Of a stretch of DNA of 64,000 nt, positions 56,229-64,000 are shown one piece after another. Position 1 is the first letter of the stretch; the number at the start of each line of letters is the position of its first letter. The translations under genes were made by a program, and so were the position numbers. Below the pieces are notes generated by a model that was not told the DNA's origin, did no database searches, and worked only from the letters and a program-made list of their open reading frames with translations. This DNA is from Planctomycetota bacterium (GTDB lineage Bacteria; Planctomycetota; Planctomycetia; Pirellulales; PALSA-1355), in NCBI GenBank assembly GCA_003389325.1, contig QQVE01000002.1, forward strand, positions 97,364 through 161,363. The letters run 5' to 3'.

Positions 56229-57949
56229 CGAGCCGTGCCGGCTTTCTTATCGCGCCCCGGGCCCCAGACGGCGCGGCCGGGTTTGGCGCCGGTGTGCTCG
56301 CCGTCGCGAAGCACCGGCACGCCGTTGACCAGCACGTGGTCGACGCCCGTGGCGTATTGGTGCGGGCTTTCGTAGGTGGCGTGGTCCTGGATCGCGGCCG
56401 GGTCGAACACGACAACGTCGGCCAGGTAGCCGGGTTTGAGCAGGCCGCGATCTTTTAGGCCCAGGTTCGCAGCCGGCAGACCGCTGAGCTTGCGCACAGC
56501 TTCTTCCAGGGAAATCACCTGCTCGTCGCGGACGTATTTGCCCAGCACGCGAGCGAAGTTGCCGTAGGTGCGGGGGTGCGGCTGCGAGAGCAAGAACGCG
56601 CCCTCGGCCGTCGGTGATCCGGCGTCGGAACAGAAGCTGACCCAGGGCAGGGCGATGTTCTTCTTCACGTCCTCTTCGTCCATCATGAAGTACACCGTGT
56701 CCACCCGGCTGCCGTCTTCGATCACCAGGTCCATGGCCGTCTCTTCCGGCGGCGTACCGCGCCGCTCGGACACTTCGGCCAGCGTCTGGCCGGTGAGGTG
56801 CTTGAGCTGCGGGTTGTCGAAGCCGACCAGCAACACGTTCTTCGGCGTGCCGGCTGCCAGCAGCAGGTTCTCCCACTCGTCGGTTTCGGTGCGCATCTCC
56901 TCGGCCACCTGCTTGCGGATCTCGGGATCGCGCAGGCGCTCGATCCAGCGCTGCAAGCCGCCTTCCTGTACCCACGGGGGCATCGCGCCGTTGAGGCCCG
57001 TGGAGCCGGCCGTGTAGACGTACATGTCGGCCGTGATTCGCTGGCCGTTGGCGCGGGCCGTTTCGACCAGCTCGACGACGTCGTCGCGTTTGTGCCAGTT
57101 GTCTTCGCCGGCGGCCTTGAGGTGATAGATTTCGGCCGGCAGCCCCGCCTCTTTGGAGATGCGGATCAATTCCTCGACGGCCTCGAGCAGTTGATTGCCT
57201 TCGCTGCGCATGTGCGAGATGTACATGCCGTCGTACTGGGCGGCCACTTCACACAGCGCGATCAGCTCGTCGGTGTCGGCGTAAAAGGCCGGGGCATAGA
57301 TCAGCGACGAGCCGATGCCCAGCGCCCCTTCCTGCATGGCCTGGTGCACCAGCTCGCGCATTTCGTCGAGTTCCTTGGCGGTCGGCTTGCGGTCCTCGTA
57401 GCCCAGCACGTGGATCCGCACGCTGGTGGCGCCCAGAAACGAGGCCACGTTGCAGGAGACGCCACGCCGTTCGAGATGCTCGAGGTATTCGCCCAGCGTG
57501 GTCCAGGGCACGTCGTAAGTGAAGTCCCCCTGCCGCTGGAGCAGGTCCTTCTTCATGCGCGGATTGAGCGGGCCCATCGAGAAGCCTTCGCCCATCACTT
57601 CGAGCGTGACGCCCTGGCGAATGTCGGCCTGCGAGCGGCCGTCGACCAACAGCGACACCGTGGCCCAACTCAGCATGTTGATGAAGCCGGGCGAGACGGC
57701 CTTGCCGCTGGCGTCGATTTCCTGCTTGGCTTGGGCACCGGCAAGATCGCCGATCTTGGCAATGCGATCGCCCGCGATGGCCACGTCGGCCTTAACGCCC
57801 GGGGCGCCTGTGCCGTCGTAGACCGTGCCGCCGCGTACGATGATGTCGTAGCGATCCGCGGCAGCGTTGTTCGAGTTGGGCTTTTCGGCCGCCGCGAGCG
57901 TGGAGCAGCAAACGAGACAGGCCAGCGCGAGGCAGGTGCGACAGATCAT
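56225..57949 (-). CDS. N-acyl-D-amino-acid deacylase-like amidohydrolase, metal motif altered
   Basis: The 574-residue exported protein (signal RTCLALACLVCCSTLAAAE) has the D-aminoacylase layout: DIIVRGGTVYDGTGAPGVKADVAIAGDRIAKIGD, VHQAMQEGALGIGSSLIYAPAFYAD, MYISHMRSEGNQLLEAVEEL, AEIYHLKAAGEDN and SDAGSPTAEGAFL. Where the usual sequence is GFIDVHTHD it has GFINMLSWA (residues 88-96), so Leu93-Ser-Trp95 replaces His-Thr-His. The Cys of GNCG is also gone (MGEGFSMG, 119-126). The metal site must differ or one metal is lost. The ATG at 57949 is chosen for the signal. Confidence 0.85.
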   Translation of the reverse strand: MICRTCLALACLVCCSTLAAAEKPNSNNAAADRYDIIVRGGTVYDGTGAPGVKADVAIAGDRIAKIGDLAGAQAKQEIDASGKAVSPGFINMLSWATVSLLVDGRSQADIRQGVTLEVMGEGFSMGPLNPRMKKDLLQRQGDFTYDVPWTTLGEYLEHLERRGVSCNVASFLGATSVRIHVLGYEDRKPTAKELDEMRELVHQAMQEGALGIGSSLIYAPAFYADTDELIALCEVAAQYDGMYISHMRSEGNQLLEAVEELIRISKEAGLPAEIYHLKAAGEDNWHKRDDVVELVETARANGQRITADMYVYTAGSTGLNGAMPPWVQEGGLQRWIERLRDPEIRKQVAEEMRTETDEWENLLLAAGTPKNVLLVGFDNPQLKHLTGQTLAEVSERRGTPPEETAMDLVIEDGSRVDTVYFMMDEEDVKKNIALPWVSFCSDAGSPTAEGAFLLSQPHPRTYGNFARVLGKYVRDEQVISLEEAVRKLSGLPAANLGLKDRGLLKPGYLADVVVFDPAAIQDHATYESPHQYATGVDHVLVNGVPVLRDGEHTGAKPGRAVWGPGRDKKAGTAR

Positions 57950-58177
57950 CCGGTGGTCTCCAGCCAAGGGGTTCCGCCTCGCACGGACGAGGCCGAAAGG
58001 GCGCCGCGTGCCACTATAACACGGCCCGCCAGCGGCGGCGAACCGGGCGCAATGTCCGCTGCTCGCATTGCGCAACCGCCCGCTGGACGGTGTTCTGCGG
58101 GCAGGTTAAGGTTGCCTCTAGCGTCTCGTTGCCGCGGCCAAGTTCCCACCTAATTAGAGTCCGGAGGCGTCTCTTTC

Positions 58178-61100
58178 GTGGCTGCAAGCGACCTCAGTTC
58201 GTTCCGCGCACGTTGGCTAGTTCTGGCATGCCTGGCGCTGAGTTGCGGTGCGCAATGCGCAGGCGCGGTGGAGCCTTGGGCTGACGAACGTTTGCCGGTG
58301 TCCGAGGGACTGGTTGCCTGGTATGACGCGACGAACGAGAACGCCGCCCGGGCCGCGGCCGCACAGCCGGCGCTGGGAGAGGACGATTCGCTCGACGTGT
58401 GGCACGATGCCTCGGGTGCCGGACGGCATCTCACCCAGTCGAAAGTCGACGACCGGCCCACGGTTCGCGCCGACGGGGAGCTGCGGTTTGTGCGCTTCGA
58501 CGGCCAGACGCAGTTTCTGGCCGCAGACAAGCTCGATGAGAACATGGATGACGTCACCGTGTTCGTCGTCGGAGCGCCGTTTTCGAACGATGGCGGATAT
58601 CGGGCCCTGCTGGCGTTTGGAGCCACGGGCAAGAACGACTATCAGTCGGGGTTGAACATCGACCAGGGCCGGCGGTCCACGCGGCGGTTCGAAACGATCA
58701 ACGTCGAGGGCCTGGGCTTCGGCGGCGAACGCGATCTGATGCCCGGAACCGAGCCGTTTGGCCAACTCGCCCGGGTGTGCGTTACTTCGACCGTCGGACC
58801 CGGCGGCACGGCGGTGTATGTCGATGGCCAACCGGTGGGCAAGCGCGATCGCGAGCCTTCGACGCTTCGCATGGATCGACTGACCGTCGGCGCGAGGCAT
58901 TATACCAACGGCGGTCCGCCCGAGACGCGCGGGCCGTTGTGTGGCGAGATCGCCGAAGTATTGATCTATGAGCGCGTGCTCAGTGATGCGGAGCGCACAG
59001 CGGTGGACGACTACCTGCGGGCCAAGTTCGGCGACAAGCGCACCTTGCCCCTGCCGCCCGAGCTGGTCGAAGCCCGCCCGATTCCCAAAGACGCCGATCC
59101 GCCCGCGGTGCAGATGCTGGCGCCTGGGTTCGCGGTCCGGCAGTTGCCGCTCGATTTGCCGAACATCAACAACGTGCGCTATCGCCCCGACGGCAAGCTC
59201 GTGGCGGTGGGGTACGACGGGCACATTCACTTGCTGTCCGACACCGACGGCGACGGGCTGGAAGACCACGCCGAGCCGTTTTGGCAACAGCCAGGGGTAG
59301 TCAGCCCGATCGGCGCCGCCCTCACGCCGCCGGGCGATGAGCGCGGACAAGGCGTGTTCCTGGCGTCGAAGGGTAAGCTGGCCCTGGTGGTCGATACCGA
59401 CGGCGACGACCGAGCCGACAAGCTGATCACGGCGGCCGACGGCTGGCCGCCGATCAAGCCCAGCGTCGATGCCCTGGGCGTGGCCGTTGCGCCCGACGGC
59501 AGCATCTACTTCGGCCTGGGAACGCAGGACTACACGAACGGGCACCTGGTCGACGAGCAGGGGGTGGCCCAGTACCAGACGGATAGCATGCGGGGCGCGG
59601 TGATGCGGTTGAGCCCCGATTTCAAGCAGCTCGATCGGGTCTGTTCCGGCGTGCGGTTCACCGTGTCGATGCAGTTCAACCGCCACGGCGATCTGTTTTG
59701 CACCGATCAGGAGGGCGCCACCTGGCTGCCCAACGGCAATCCGTTCGACGAGCTGTTGCACATTCGCCCCGGGCGGCACTACGGTTTTCCTCCGCGGCAT
59801 CCGCGGCACCTGCCCGACGTGATCGACGAGCCCAGCGTGTACGACTTTCGGCCGCAGCATCAAAGCACCTGCGGGCTGTGCTTCAACATCGCAGGCGAAG
59901 GAGGCCAGACGTTTGGCCCGGCGTGGTGGCGCGACGATGCCTTGGTGTGCGGTTACTCGCGCGGCAAGCTCTATCGCACGACGCTGGTGAAGACGCCGCC
60001 GGGCTACGTGGCCGAGACGGCGCTGTTGGGCTGCCTGAACATGCTGACGGTCGACTCGTGCCTTTCGCCCGACGGGGCGCTGGTCGTGTCGACGCACAGC
60101 GGCGGACCCGATTGGGGCACGGGACCCAGCGGCCAGGGCAAGCTCTACAAGATTGCGTACGCCGACCGCGACGTGCCGCAGCCAGTGCGGGCCTGGGCCG
60201 CCGGGACGCACGAAGTGCGCGTGGCCTTTGACCGGCCGCTCGATCTCGACCGCTTCAAAGACTTGAGCAAACGCGTCCTCATCGAGTACGGACCGTACGT
60301 GCAGGCGGGCGACCGCTTCGAGTCGCTGTGGCCGGGCTACGCCGTGGTGGAGATGCAGTCGCGCGGCAAGCGGCGTCTGCTGCCGGTGCTGGCCGCGGCG
60401 CTCACATCGGATCGCCGGGCGCTGGTGCTGACGACCGGGCCACACAAGGAAAGCACGAACTATGCCGTGCTGTTGCCGGATACCCATCCCCAAGCGCGAA
60501 CCGCGCGCGACGGGGCCCTGCGGCAGCGACCGATCGTTGAGCTGTCGTACGATACCGGCGGCGTCGACGCCCACTGGCAGGGCGACGACGGGGAGGGGGA
60601 GTGGACGTCCTGGCTGCCGCATCTCGATATCCAGGCTTCGACCGGGCTGCTGGCTGGTAGTGTCGAAGCGGAACGCCTGGCCCAGACGTCGCAACGGCCG
60701 GGCACGCTCACCCTCAAGACGCAACTTGACCTGTGGCAGATGCTTCGCCCGGCCGTGCAACCGGGCTCGCGACTCGACGAAGTGCTGCCCGAGGAGCATG
60801 TGACCGTCGTGCTCGAGTCGGCCGCGTCCTTCACGGTGCATACGCCCGCGGGCGTACGTCGCTCGCAGGCCGACACGGCCGGCCAGCATCAAGTGGCATG
60901 GACCGTGATGCCCGAGGCCGATCGGTGGCTGCCGATCGAGGTGGTCGCCCGCACCGGAAGCGGAAATGTGCTCGCCGCGAGTTGGCACACCGCCGAGGAC
61001 GATCGCCCGCGAGCGTTTCTGGCGCGGCGGTTCTACGTGCCCTGGGCCCGACCGACGGCCGAGAACGCTCCGGAGTCCCGGGCGATGCCAGCCGAGTTGG

Positions 61101-62356
61101 CAGGCGGCGACTGGCATCGTGGGCGGGACGTGTTCTTCAGCGACAAGGCCCAATGCGGCAAGTGCCACACGATTCACGGCCGCGGTGGCTGGATCGGTCC
61201 CGACCTGTCGAACCTGGTGCATCGCGACTACACGTCCGTGCTGCGCGACATCACCTCGCCGAGCTTCGCCATCAATCCCGATCACGTGGCGTACCACGTG
61301 GTGCTCGACGATGGCCGCGTGCTGACCGGCCGCGTGCAGACGCGTGGCGAGTCGCTGGTGGTCGGCGACGTCAAAGGCACCGAAACCGAAGTGCCGCGCG
61401 AGAGCGTCGAGGAAATGAAAGCCGCCTTGATTTCGATCATGCCCGGGGATCTGCCCAAGGCGGTGGGTGCCGCGGGCATGCGCGATCTGCTGACGTTTCT
61501 GCTGTTGGTCGAGCCGGGCGTGCTCGAGCCGGCCCCGATCGAACGGCCCGGAGCCCCCGAGCCGCGGACGCGGGCGGAAGTGGGAGCGCTCATGGCCAAG
61601 GCGACGCCTCCGGCCGCCGCGGACCTGAAGCCGCTCAAGATCGTCCTGGTGGCGGGACCGAAGGATCACGGGCCCGGCGAACACGACTACCCGGCCTGGC
61701 AGCGGCGGTGGACGCAGTTGCTCTCGAAGGCCGCGAAGGTGACGGTCGAAACGGCCGACAAGTGGCCTTCGAGCGAGCAGTGGCAATCGGCCGACGTGGT
61801 GGTGATGTTTTCGGCCAACCCGGCCTGGCAGCCGGCCAAGGCAAAGGAACTCGACACTTACTTTGCTCGCGGCGGCGGACTGGTGTTGTTGCACTACGCC
61901 GTGAACGGCCGCCGCGGGCCCGATCAATGGGCCGAGCGTGTCGGGCTGGCTTGGAATCCCGAGGGTTCACGCTTCCGGCACGGCGAACTCGACTTGAACT
62001 TCCAAATGCCCGAGGACCATCCGATCACCGCGGGCTTCACCCGGCTGCACTTCGTCGACGAAAGCTACTGGAACCTGCTGGGCGATCACGACATGGTGCA
62101 GGTGCTAGCCACGCAGGTGGAAGAGGGCCAGCCGCGGCCGATGCTGTGGACGTATGAACCCGGCGACGGCCGCGTGTTCAGCTCGATCCTGGGCCACTAC
62201 AACTGGACGTTCGACGACCCGCTGTTCCGCCTGTTGCTGTTGCGCGGCATGGCCTGGACGGCCCGCGAGCCGGTCGACCGCTTGGCCGCGTTGGCACTAC
62301 CCGGGGCGCGCCTCAGCGGTTCGCGCGGCGACGTTTCTTCTTCGGCTTCGCCTTGA
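58178..62356 (+). CDS. Multidomain secreted protein: LamG-like, PVC-type haem-binding CxxCH and ThuA-like domains
   Basis: The 1,392-residue protein starts with an export signal (RWLVLACLALSCGAQCAGA). Residues about 40-290 form a concanavalin/LamG-like domain (SEGLVAWYDATNENAA). About 315-690 is a sorbosone-dehydrogenase-like propeller (NNVRYRPDGKLVAVGYDGHIH, MQFNRHGDLFCTDQEG, HIRPGRHYGFPPRHP). A linker of strands leads to a cytochrome c module (CGKCH at 993-997 and IGPDLSNL) with the family motif YHVVLDDGRVLTG. About 1150-1390 is ThuA-like (LKIVLVAGPKDHGPGEHDYPAWQRRW, GGGLVLLHYAVNG). This suggests oxidation of a carbohydrate at the surface with electron transfer to a haem. It overlaps the convergent sulfatase gene by 44 bp. 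Confidence 0.88.
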   Translation: MAASDLSSFRARWLVLACLALSCGAQCAGAVEPWADERLPVSEGLVAWYDATNENAARAAAAQPALGEDDSLDVWHDASGAGRHLTQSKVDDRPTVRADGELRFVRFDGQTQFLAADKLDENMDDVTVFVVGAPFSNDGGYRALLAFGATGKNDYQSGLNIDQGRRSTRRFETINVEGLGFGGERDLMPGTEPFGQLARVCVTSTVGPGGTAVYVDGQPVGKRDREPSTLRMDRLTVGARHYTNGGPPETRGPLCGEIAEVLIYERVLSDAERTAVDDYLRAKFGDKRTLPLPPELVEARPIPKDADPPAVQMLAPGFAVRQLPLDLPNINNVRYRPDGKLVAVGYDGHIHLLSDTDGDGLEDHAEPFWQQPGVVSPIGAALTPPGDERGQGVFLASKGKLALVVDTDGDDRADKLITAADGWPPIKPSVDALGVAVAPDGSIYFGLGTQDYTNGHLVDEQGVAQYQTDSMRGAVMRLSPDFKQLDRVCSGVRFTVSMQFNRHGDLFCTDQEGATWLPNGNPFDELLHIRPGRHYGFPPRHPRHLPDVIDEPSVYDFRPQHQSTCGLCFNIAGEGGQTFGPAWWRDDALVCGYSRGKLYRTTLVKTPPGYVAETALLGCLNMLTVDSCLSPDGALVVSTHSGGPDWGTGPSGQGKLYKIAYADRDVPQPVRAWAAGTHEVRVAFDRPLDLDRFKDLSKRVLIEYGPYVQAGDRFESLWPGYAVVEMQSRGKRRLLPVLAAALTSDRRALVLTTGPHKESTNYAVLLPDTHPQARTARDGALRQRPIVELSYDTGGVDAHWQGDDGEGEWTSWLPHLDIQASTGLLAGSVEAERLAQTSQRPGTLTLKTQLDLWQMLRPAVQPGSRLDEVLPEEHVTVVLESAASFTVHTPAGVRRSQADTAGQHQVAWTVMPEADRWLPIEVVARTGSGNVLAASWHTAEDDRPRAFLARRFYVPWARPTAENAPESRAMPAELAGGDWHRGRDVFFSDKAQCGKCHTIHGRGGWIGPDLSNLVHRDYTSVLRDITSPSFAINPDHVAYHVVLDDGRVLTGRVQTRGESLVVGDVKGTETEVPRESVEEMKAALISIMPGDLPKAVGAAGMRDLLTFLLLVEPGVLEPAPIERPGAPEPRTRAEVGALMAKATPPAAADLKPLKIVLVAGPKDHGPGEHDYPAWQRRWTQLLSKAAKVTVETADKWPSSEQWQSADVVVMFSANPAWQPAKAKELDTYFARGGGLVLLHYAVNGRRGPDQWAERVGLAWNPEGSRFRHGELDLNFQMPEDHPITAGFTRLHFVDESYWNLLGDHDMVQVLATQVEEGQPRPMLWTYEPGDGRVFSSILGHYNWTFDDPLFRLLLLRGMAWTAREPVDRLAALALPGARLSGSRGDVSSSASP

Positions 62357-63710
62357 CGGCGTTCTCCGAGAGATCGTCGGCCTCGGTGGCGGGCAGCGAG
62401 CGCGAGAGCTCGGCTTTGACTTTCGCCAGTTCGGGCTTGTCGGCCAGGTTGACAAACTCGTAGGGGTCGGCCGTTTCGTCGTACAGCTCTTCGCTGCCGT
62501 CGGCGTAGCGAATGTAGCGCCAGCGCTCGCTGCGAATGCCGTGATTGCCTCGGCCGTGGGTACACAGGGCCGGCTGGTTCCACTCGGCCCGCGGATCGGC
62601 CAACAGCTTGCGGATGCTCGGGCCTTCGACGTGCTTGGGCGTTTCGATGCCGCACAGGTCGGTGAGCGTGGGGTAGATCGACATGAAGTCGACGGTGCGC
62701 TCGCACACACCGGGGCTGGTCAGGCCGGGCACGACCCAAATGAGCGGCGCTCGCGTGGCCTCCTCCCAGAGAGCAAACTTGCGCCAGTGTTCCTTTTCGC
62801 CGAGGTGCCAGCCGTGGTCGCCCCACAGGACGATGATCGTGTTGTCGCGGTACGCGCTTTGGTCGAGCGCGTCGAGCAGGCGGCCGATCATGGCATCGGC
62901 ATAAGTGACCGCGGCCAGGTAGGCTTGCACCGCCTCCTTCCAGCGGCCCGACTCGAGCATGCGGCGATGATCGCCCCCGGGCTTGGCCATCGCCACGCCG
63001 GCCGGCGGGATGTCGTCCAGATCGGCGTCGATGGTCTTGGGCAGCTCGATCTCGTCGAGCGGATGCATGTCGAAGTACTTCTGCGGCACGTTCCAGGGCA
63101 TGTGGGGCTTGTGCAGCCCGATGGTGAGCAGGAACGGCTTGTCGTGCTTCTTCTGCAGTTGCTCGATGCCGTAGTCGACGATCTTCCACTCGCGCAGATC
63201 GTCGTCGTCGCAGTCGAGCGGCGCGAATCGGATGCCGCCGACGCCCGTGTCGCCGGTGGGCTCGGGATCGGTGCCGTAGTTGGAGAGGTAGTCGTCCCAC
63301 TCGTCGTTGCGCTCGTAGCGGCCGTGGTAGATCTTGCCGGCTCCGGCCAAGTAGTAGCCCGCGCGGCGAAACGTGGTGGTCAGCGGCAGGTCGCGCGAGA
63401 TGGCCGGGCGTGGATCGTCGTCGTTGTGGTAGGCGCCGGTGGTCGAGGGGCGCAGGCCCGACATCAGCGCCGCGCGCGAAGGATTGCAGGCCGGGGCGGC
63501 GCAGTAGCTGCGCGTGAAGTACACGCCTCGCCCAGCCAGCCGGTCGATGTTCGGCGTGATCGTCTGCGGGTTGCGCGGCAGATAGCCGACCCAGTGGTTC
63601 AAGTCGTCGACGGCGATGAACAAGACGTTGGGCTTTTCCGCCGCCCGCGCCGTCGAGCCCAACACCAGCAGTAGACCGACCGACCAGATGAGCGCAAGCG
63701 AGCGGACCAC
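62313..63710 (-). CDS. Sulfatase (3)
   Basis: The 465-residue exported protein has a signal (RSLALIWSVGLLLVLGSTARA), NVLFIAVDDLNHWVGYLPRN with metal Asp residues, and the CNPSR formylglycine site (Cys75-Arg79) in CAAPACNPSRAALMSG. TTFRRAGYYLAGAGKIYHG and TIIVLWGDHGWHLGEKEHW follow; this is the iduronate-2-sulfatase-like branch. The C-terminus is basic (KPKKKRRRANR). Start is GTG 63710, which has GGAGG nine bases upstream; a longer frame to 63821 would run through the dispersed repeat and is unlikely. It overlaps the large CxxCH gene by 44 bp at the stops. Confidence 0.9.
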   Translation of the reverse strand: MVRSLALIWSVGLLLVLGSTARAAEKPNVLFIAVDDLNHWVGYLPRNPQTITPNIDRLAGRGVYFTRSYCAAPACNPSRAALMSGLRPSTTGAYHNDDDPRPAISRDLPLTTTFRRAGYYLAGAGKIYHGRYERNDEWDDYLSNYGTDPEPTGDTGVGGIRFAPLDCDDDDLREWKIVDYGIEQLQKKHDKPFLLTIGLHKPHMPWNVPQKYFDMHPLDEIELPKTIDADLDDIPPAGVAMAKPGGDHRRMLESGRWKEAVQAYLAAVTYADAMIGRLLDALDQSAYRDNTIIVLWGDHGWHLGEKEHWRKFALWEEATRAPLIWVVPGLTSPGVCERTVDFMSIYPTLTDLCGIETPKHVEGPSIRKLLADPRAEWNQPALCTHGRGNHGIRSERWRYIRYADGSEELYDETADPYEFVNLADKPELAKVKAELSRSLPATEADDLSENAVKAKPKKKRRRANR

Positions 63711-63785
63711 GGCGGCAACCCTCCGAGAGATGAATGCGAGCCCAAGTGCCGGCCATTCTAGTCGACGGCCGAAGACAAATACACC

Positions 63786-63806
63786 AGCCCGAAGCGCGAG
63801 CGAGGA
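63786..63806. repeat. Single copy of the CCCGAAGCGCGAGCGAGGGT family
   Basis: CCCGAAGCGCGAGCGAGGA matches the family arm with one change at the end. A short fragment of the opposite arm (ACCCTCGCTTG) is found about 60 bases later, so this may be a decayed inverted pair. It lies upstream of the sulfatase start, between divergent genes. Confidence 0.75.
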
Positions 63807-63955
63807 TCGTTGGTGCCGCAAAGATGTGTGACTTGCAGAACCCGCGTTTGGCGTGGACGTGCGACCCTCGCTTGCCAGCTTTTTGCGCCATGTGTCAGAA
63901 GGGGTTGCGCTATAAGGAGTTGGCCTTCAACATAGTCGTGTTCCCAAGCATCACC

Positions 63956-63962
63956 AAAGGAG
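63956..63962 (+). promoter_or_regulatory. Strong ribosome binding site of the gene cut by the window end
   Basis: AAAGGAG lies seven bases before ATG 63970. This is one of the strongest sites in the window and supports a real coding start there. Confidence 0.7.
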
Positions 63963-63969
63963 ACGACAT

Positions 63970-64000
63970 ATGGAAGGCCAACTCTGGAAGGCGATTGTGA
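63970..64000 (+). CDS. Start of an unidentified gene, truncated by the window end
   Basis: Only ten codons are present, reading MEGQLWKAIV. The strong AAAGGAG before the ATG indicates a true start. The segment is too short for assignment; short N-termini of this kind occur on some transposases, but that is only a guess. Confidence 0.5.
   Translation, partial: MEGQLWKAIV

Noticed and set aside
58217..61927. A 1,236-codon open frame on the minus strand opposite the large CxxCH protein
   Set aside because: It is the antisense shadow of a real gene in GC-rich DNA. It is rich in Arg, Gly, His and Val with no domain or signal, while the plus strand shows several recognisable domains.
63734..64000. 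An 88-codon open frame at the window end
   Set aside because: It runs through the dispersed repeat, has no ribosome site or domain, and uses a different frame from the ATG at 63970, which has AAAGGAG.

Overview
The window looks like chromosomal DNA of a planctomycete, probably of the Pirellulales type. This rests on recognisable family content, not on a database search. It has three PEP-CTERM proteins, a DUF1501 protein, three sulfatases, a 1,392-residue PVC-type haem-binding CxxCH protein fused to a ThuA-like domain, a membrane protein starting with a DSNPYRSP motif, a secreted protein with a LESLEDRNLLS (LEPR-XLL-like) N-terminus and dockerin-like C-terminus, and many Tat or Sec exported hydrolases. 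GC content is high, most genes are monocistronic or in pairs, and long open frames on the opposite strand are shadows of real genes. I see no rRNA, tRNA, CRISPR array, prophage or classical insertion sequence.

Layout. 1-7.1 kb: end of a CocE/NonD hydrolase, an NRDE/TANGO2-like protein, an FGGY sugar kinase followed 18 bp later by a sphingosine-1-phosphate-lyase-type PLP enzyme, a secreted beta-helix protein and a DSD1-type PLP enzyme. 7.2-14.1 kb: membrane-anchored glycerophosphodiesterase, GNAT acetyltransferase, MgtE transporter, hflK-hflC and two small membrane proteins. 14.1-23.8 kb: DUF1501 protein, a Tat-exported molybdenum hydroxylase (iorA-iorB type), the LEPR/IPT protein, a REP-associated tyrosine transposase between paired REP-like hairpins, an N-acyl-D-amino-acid deacylase and a DUF962 protein. 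23.8-32.6 kb: sugar-isomerase-type and amidohydrolase proteins, SDR, enolase-superfamily enzyme, amidohydrolase with a CBM9-like tail, glf with a DUF707 gene, and a DJ-1/PfpI protein. 33-39.7 kb: lipoproteins, fatty acid desaturase, two PEP-CTERM proteins and a kelch protein, separated by GC-rich inverted repeats. 39.8-46.4 kb: xdhA-xdhB, a small membrane protein, a class I amidotransferase and a neutral-ceramidase-like protein. 46.6-49.2 kb: a three-gene overlapping operon of radical SAM/SPASM enzyme, 91-residue single-span membrane protein and signal peptidase I, facing a PEP-CTERM gene. 49.4-64 kb: sulfatases, PDZ protein, amidohydrolases, the large CxxCH protein, and the first codons of a gene cut by the window end.

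The most interesting candidates are: (1) the radical SAM/SPASM - small membrane protein - signal peptidase operon at 46596-48505, which has the layout of a peptide-modification and processing system; (2) the REP-like hairpin family (core CGACACATTCATGTGTCG with a TTAGC head), which flanks its probable transposase and elsewhere supplies both stop codons of two converging genes; and (3) an N-acyl-D-amino-acid-deacylase homologue at 56225-57949 that has lost the usual metal-binding HxH motif. Three further dispersed intergenic repeat families are described.
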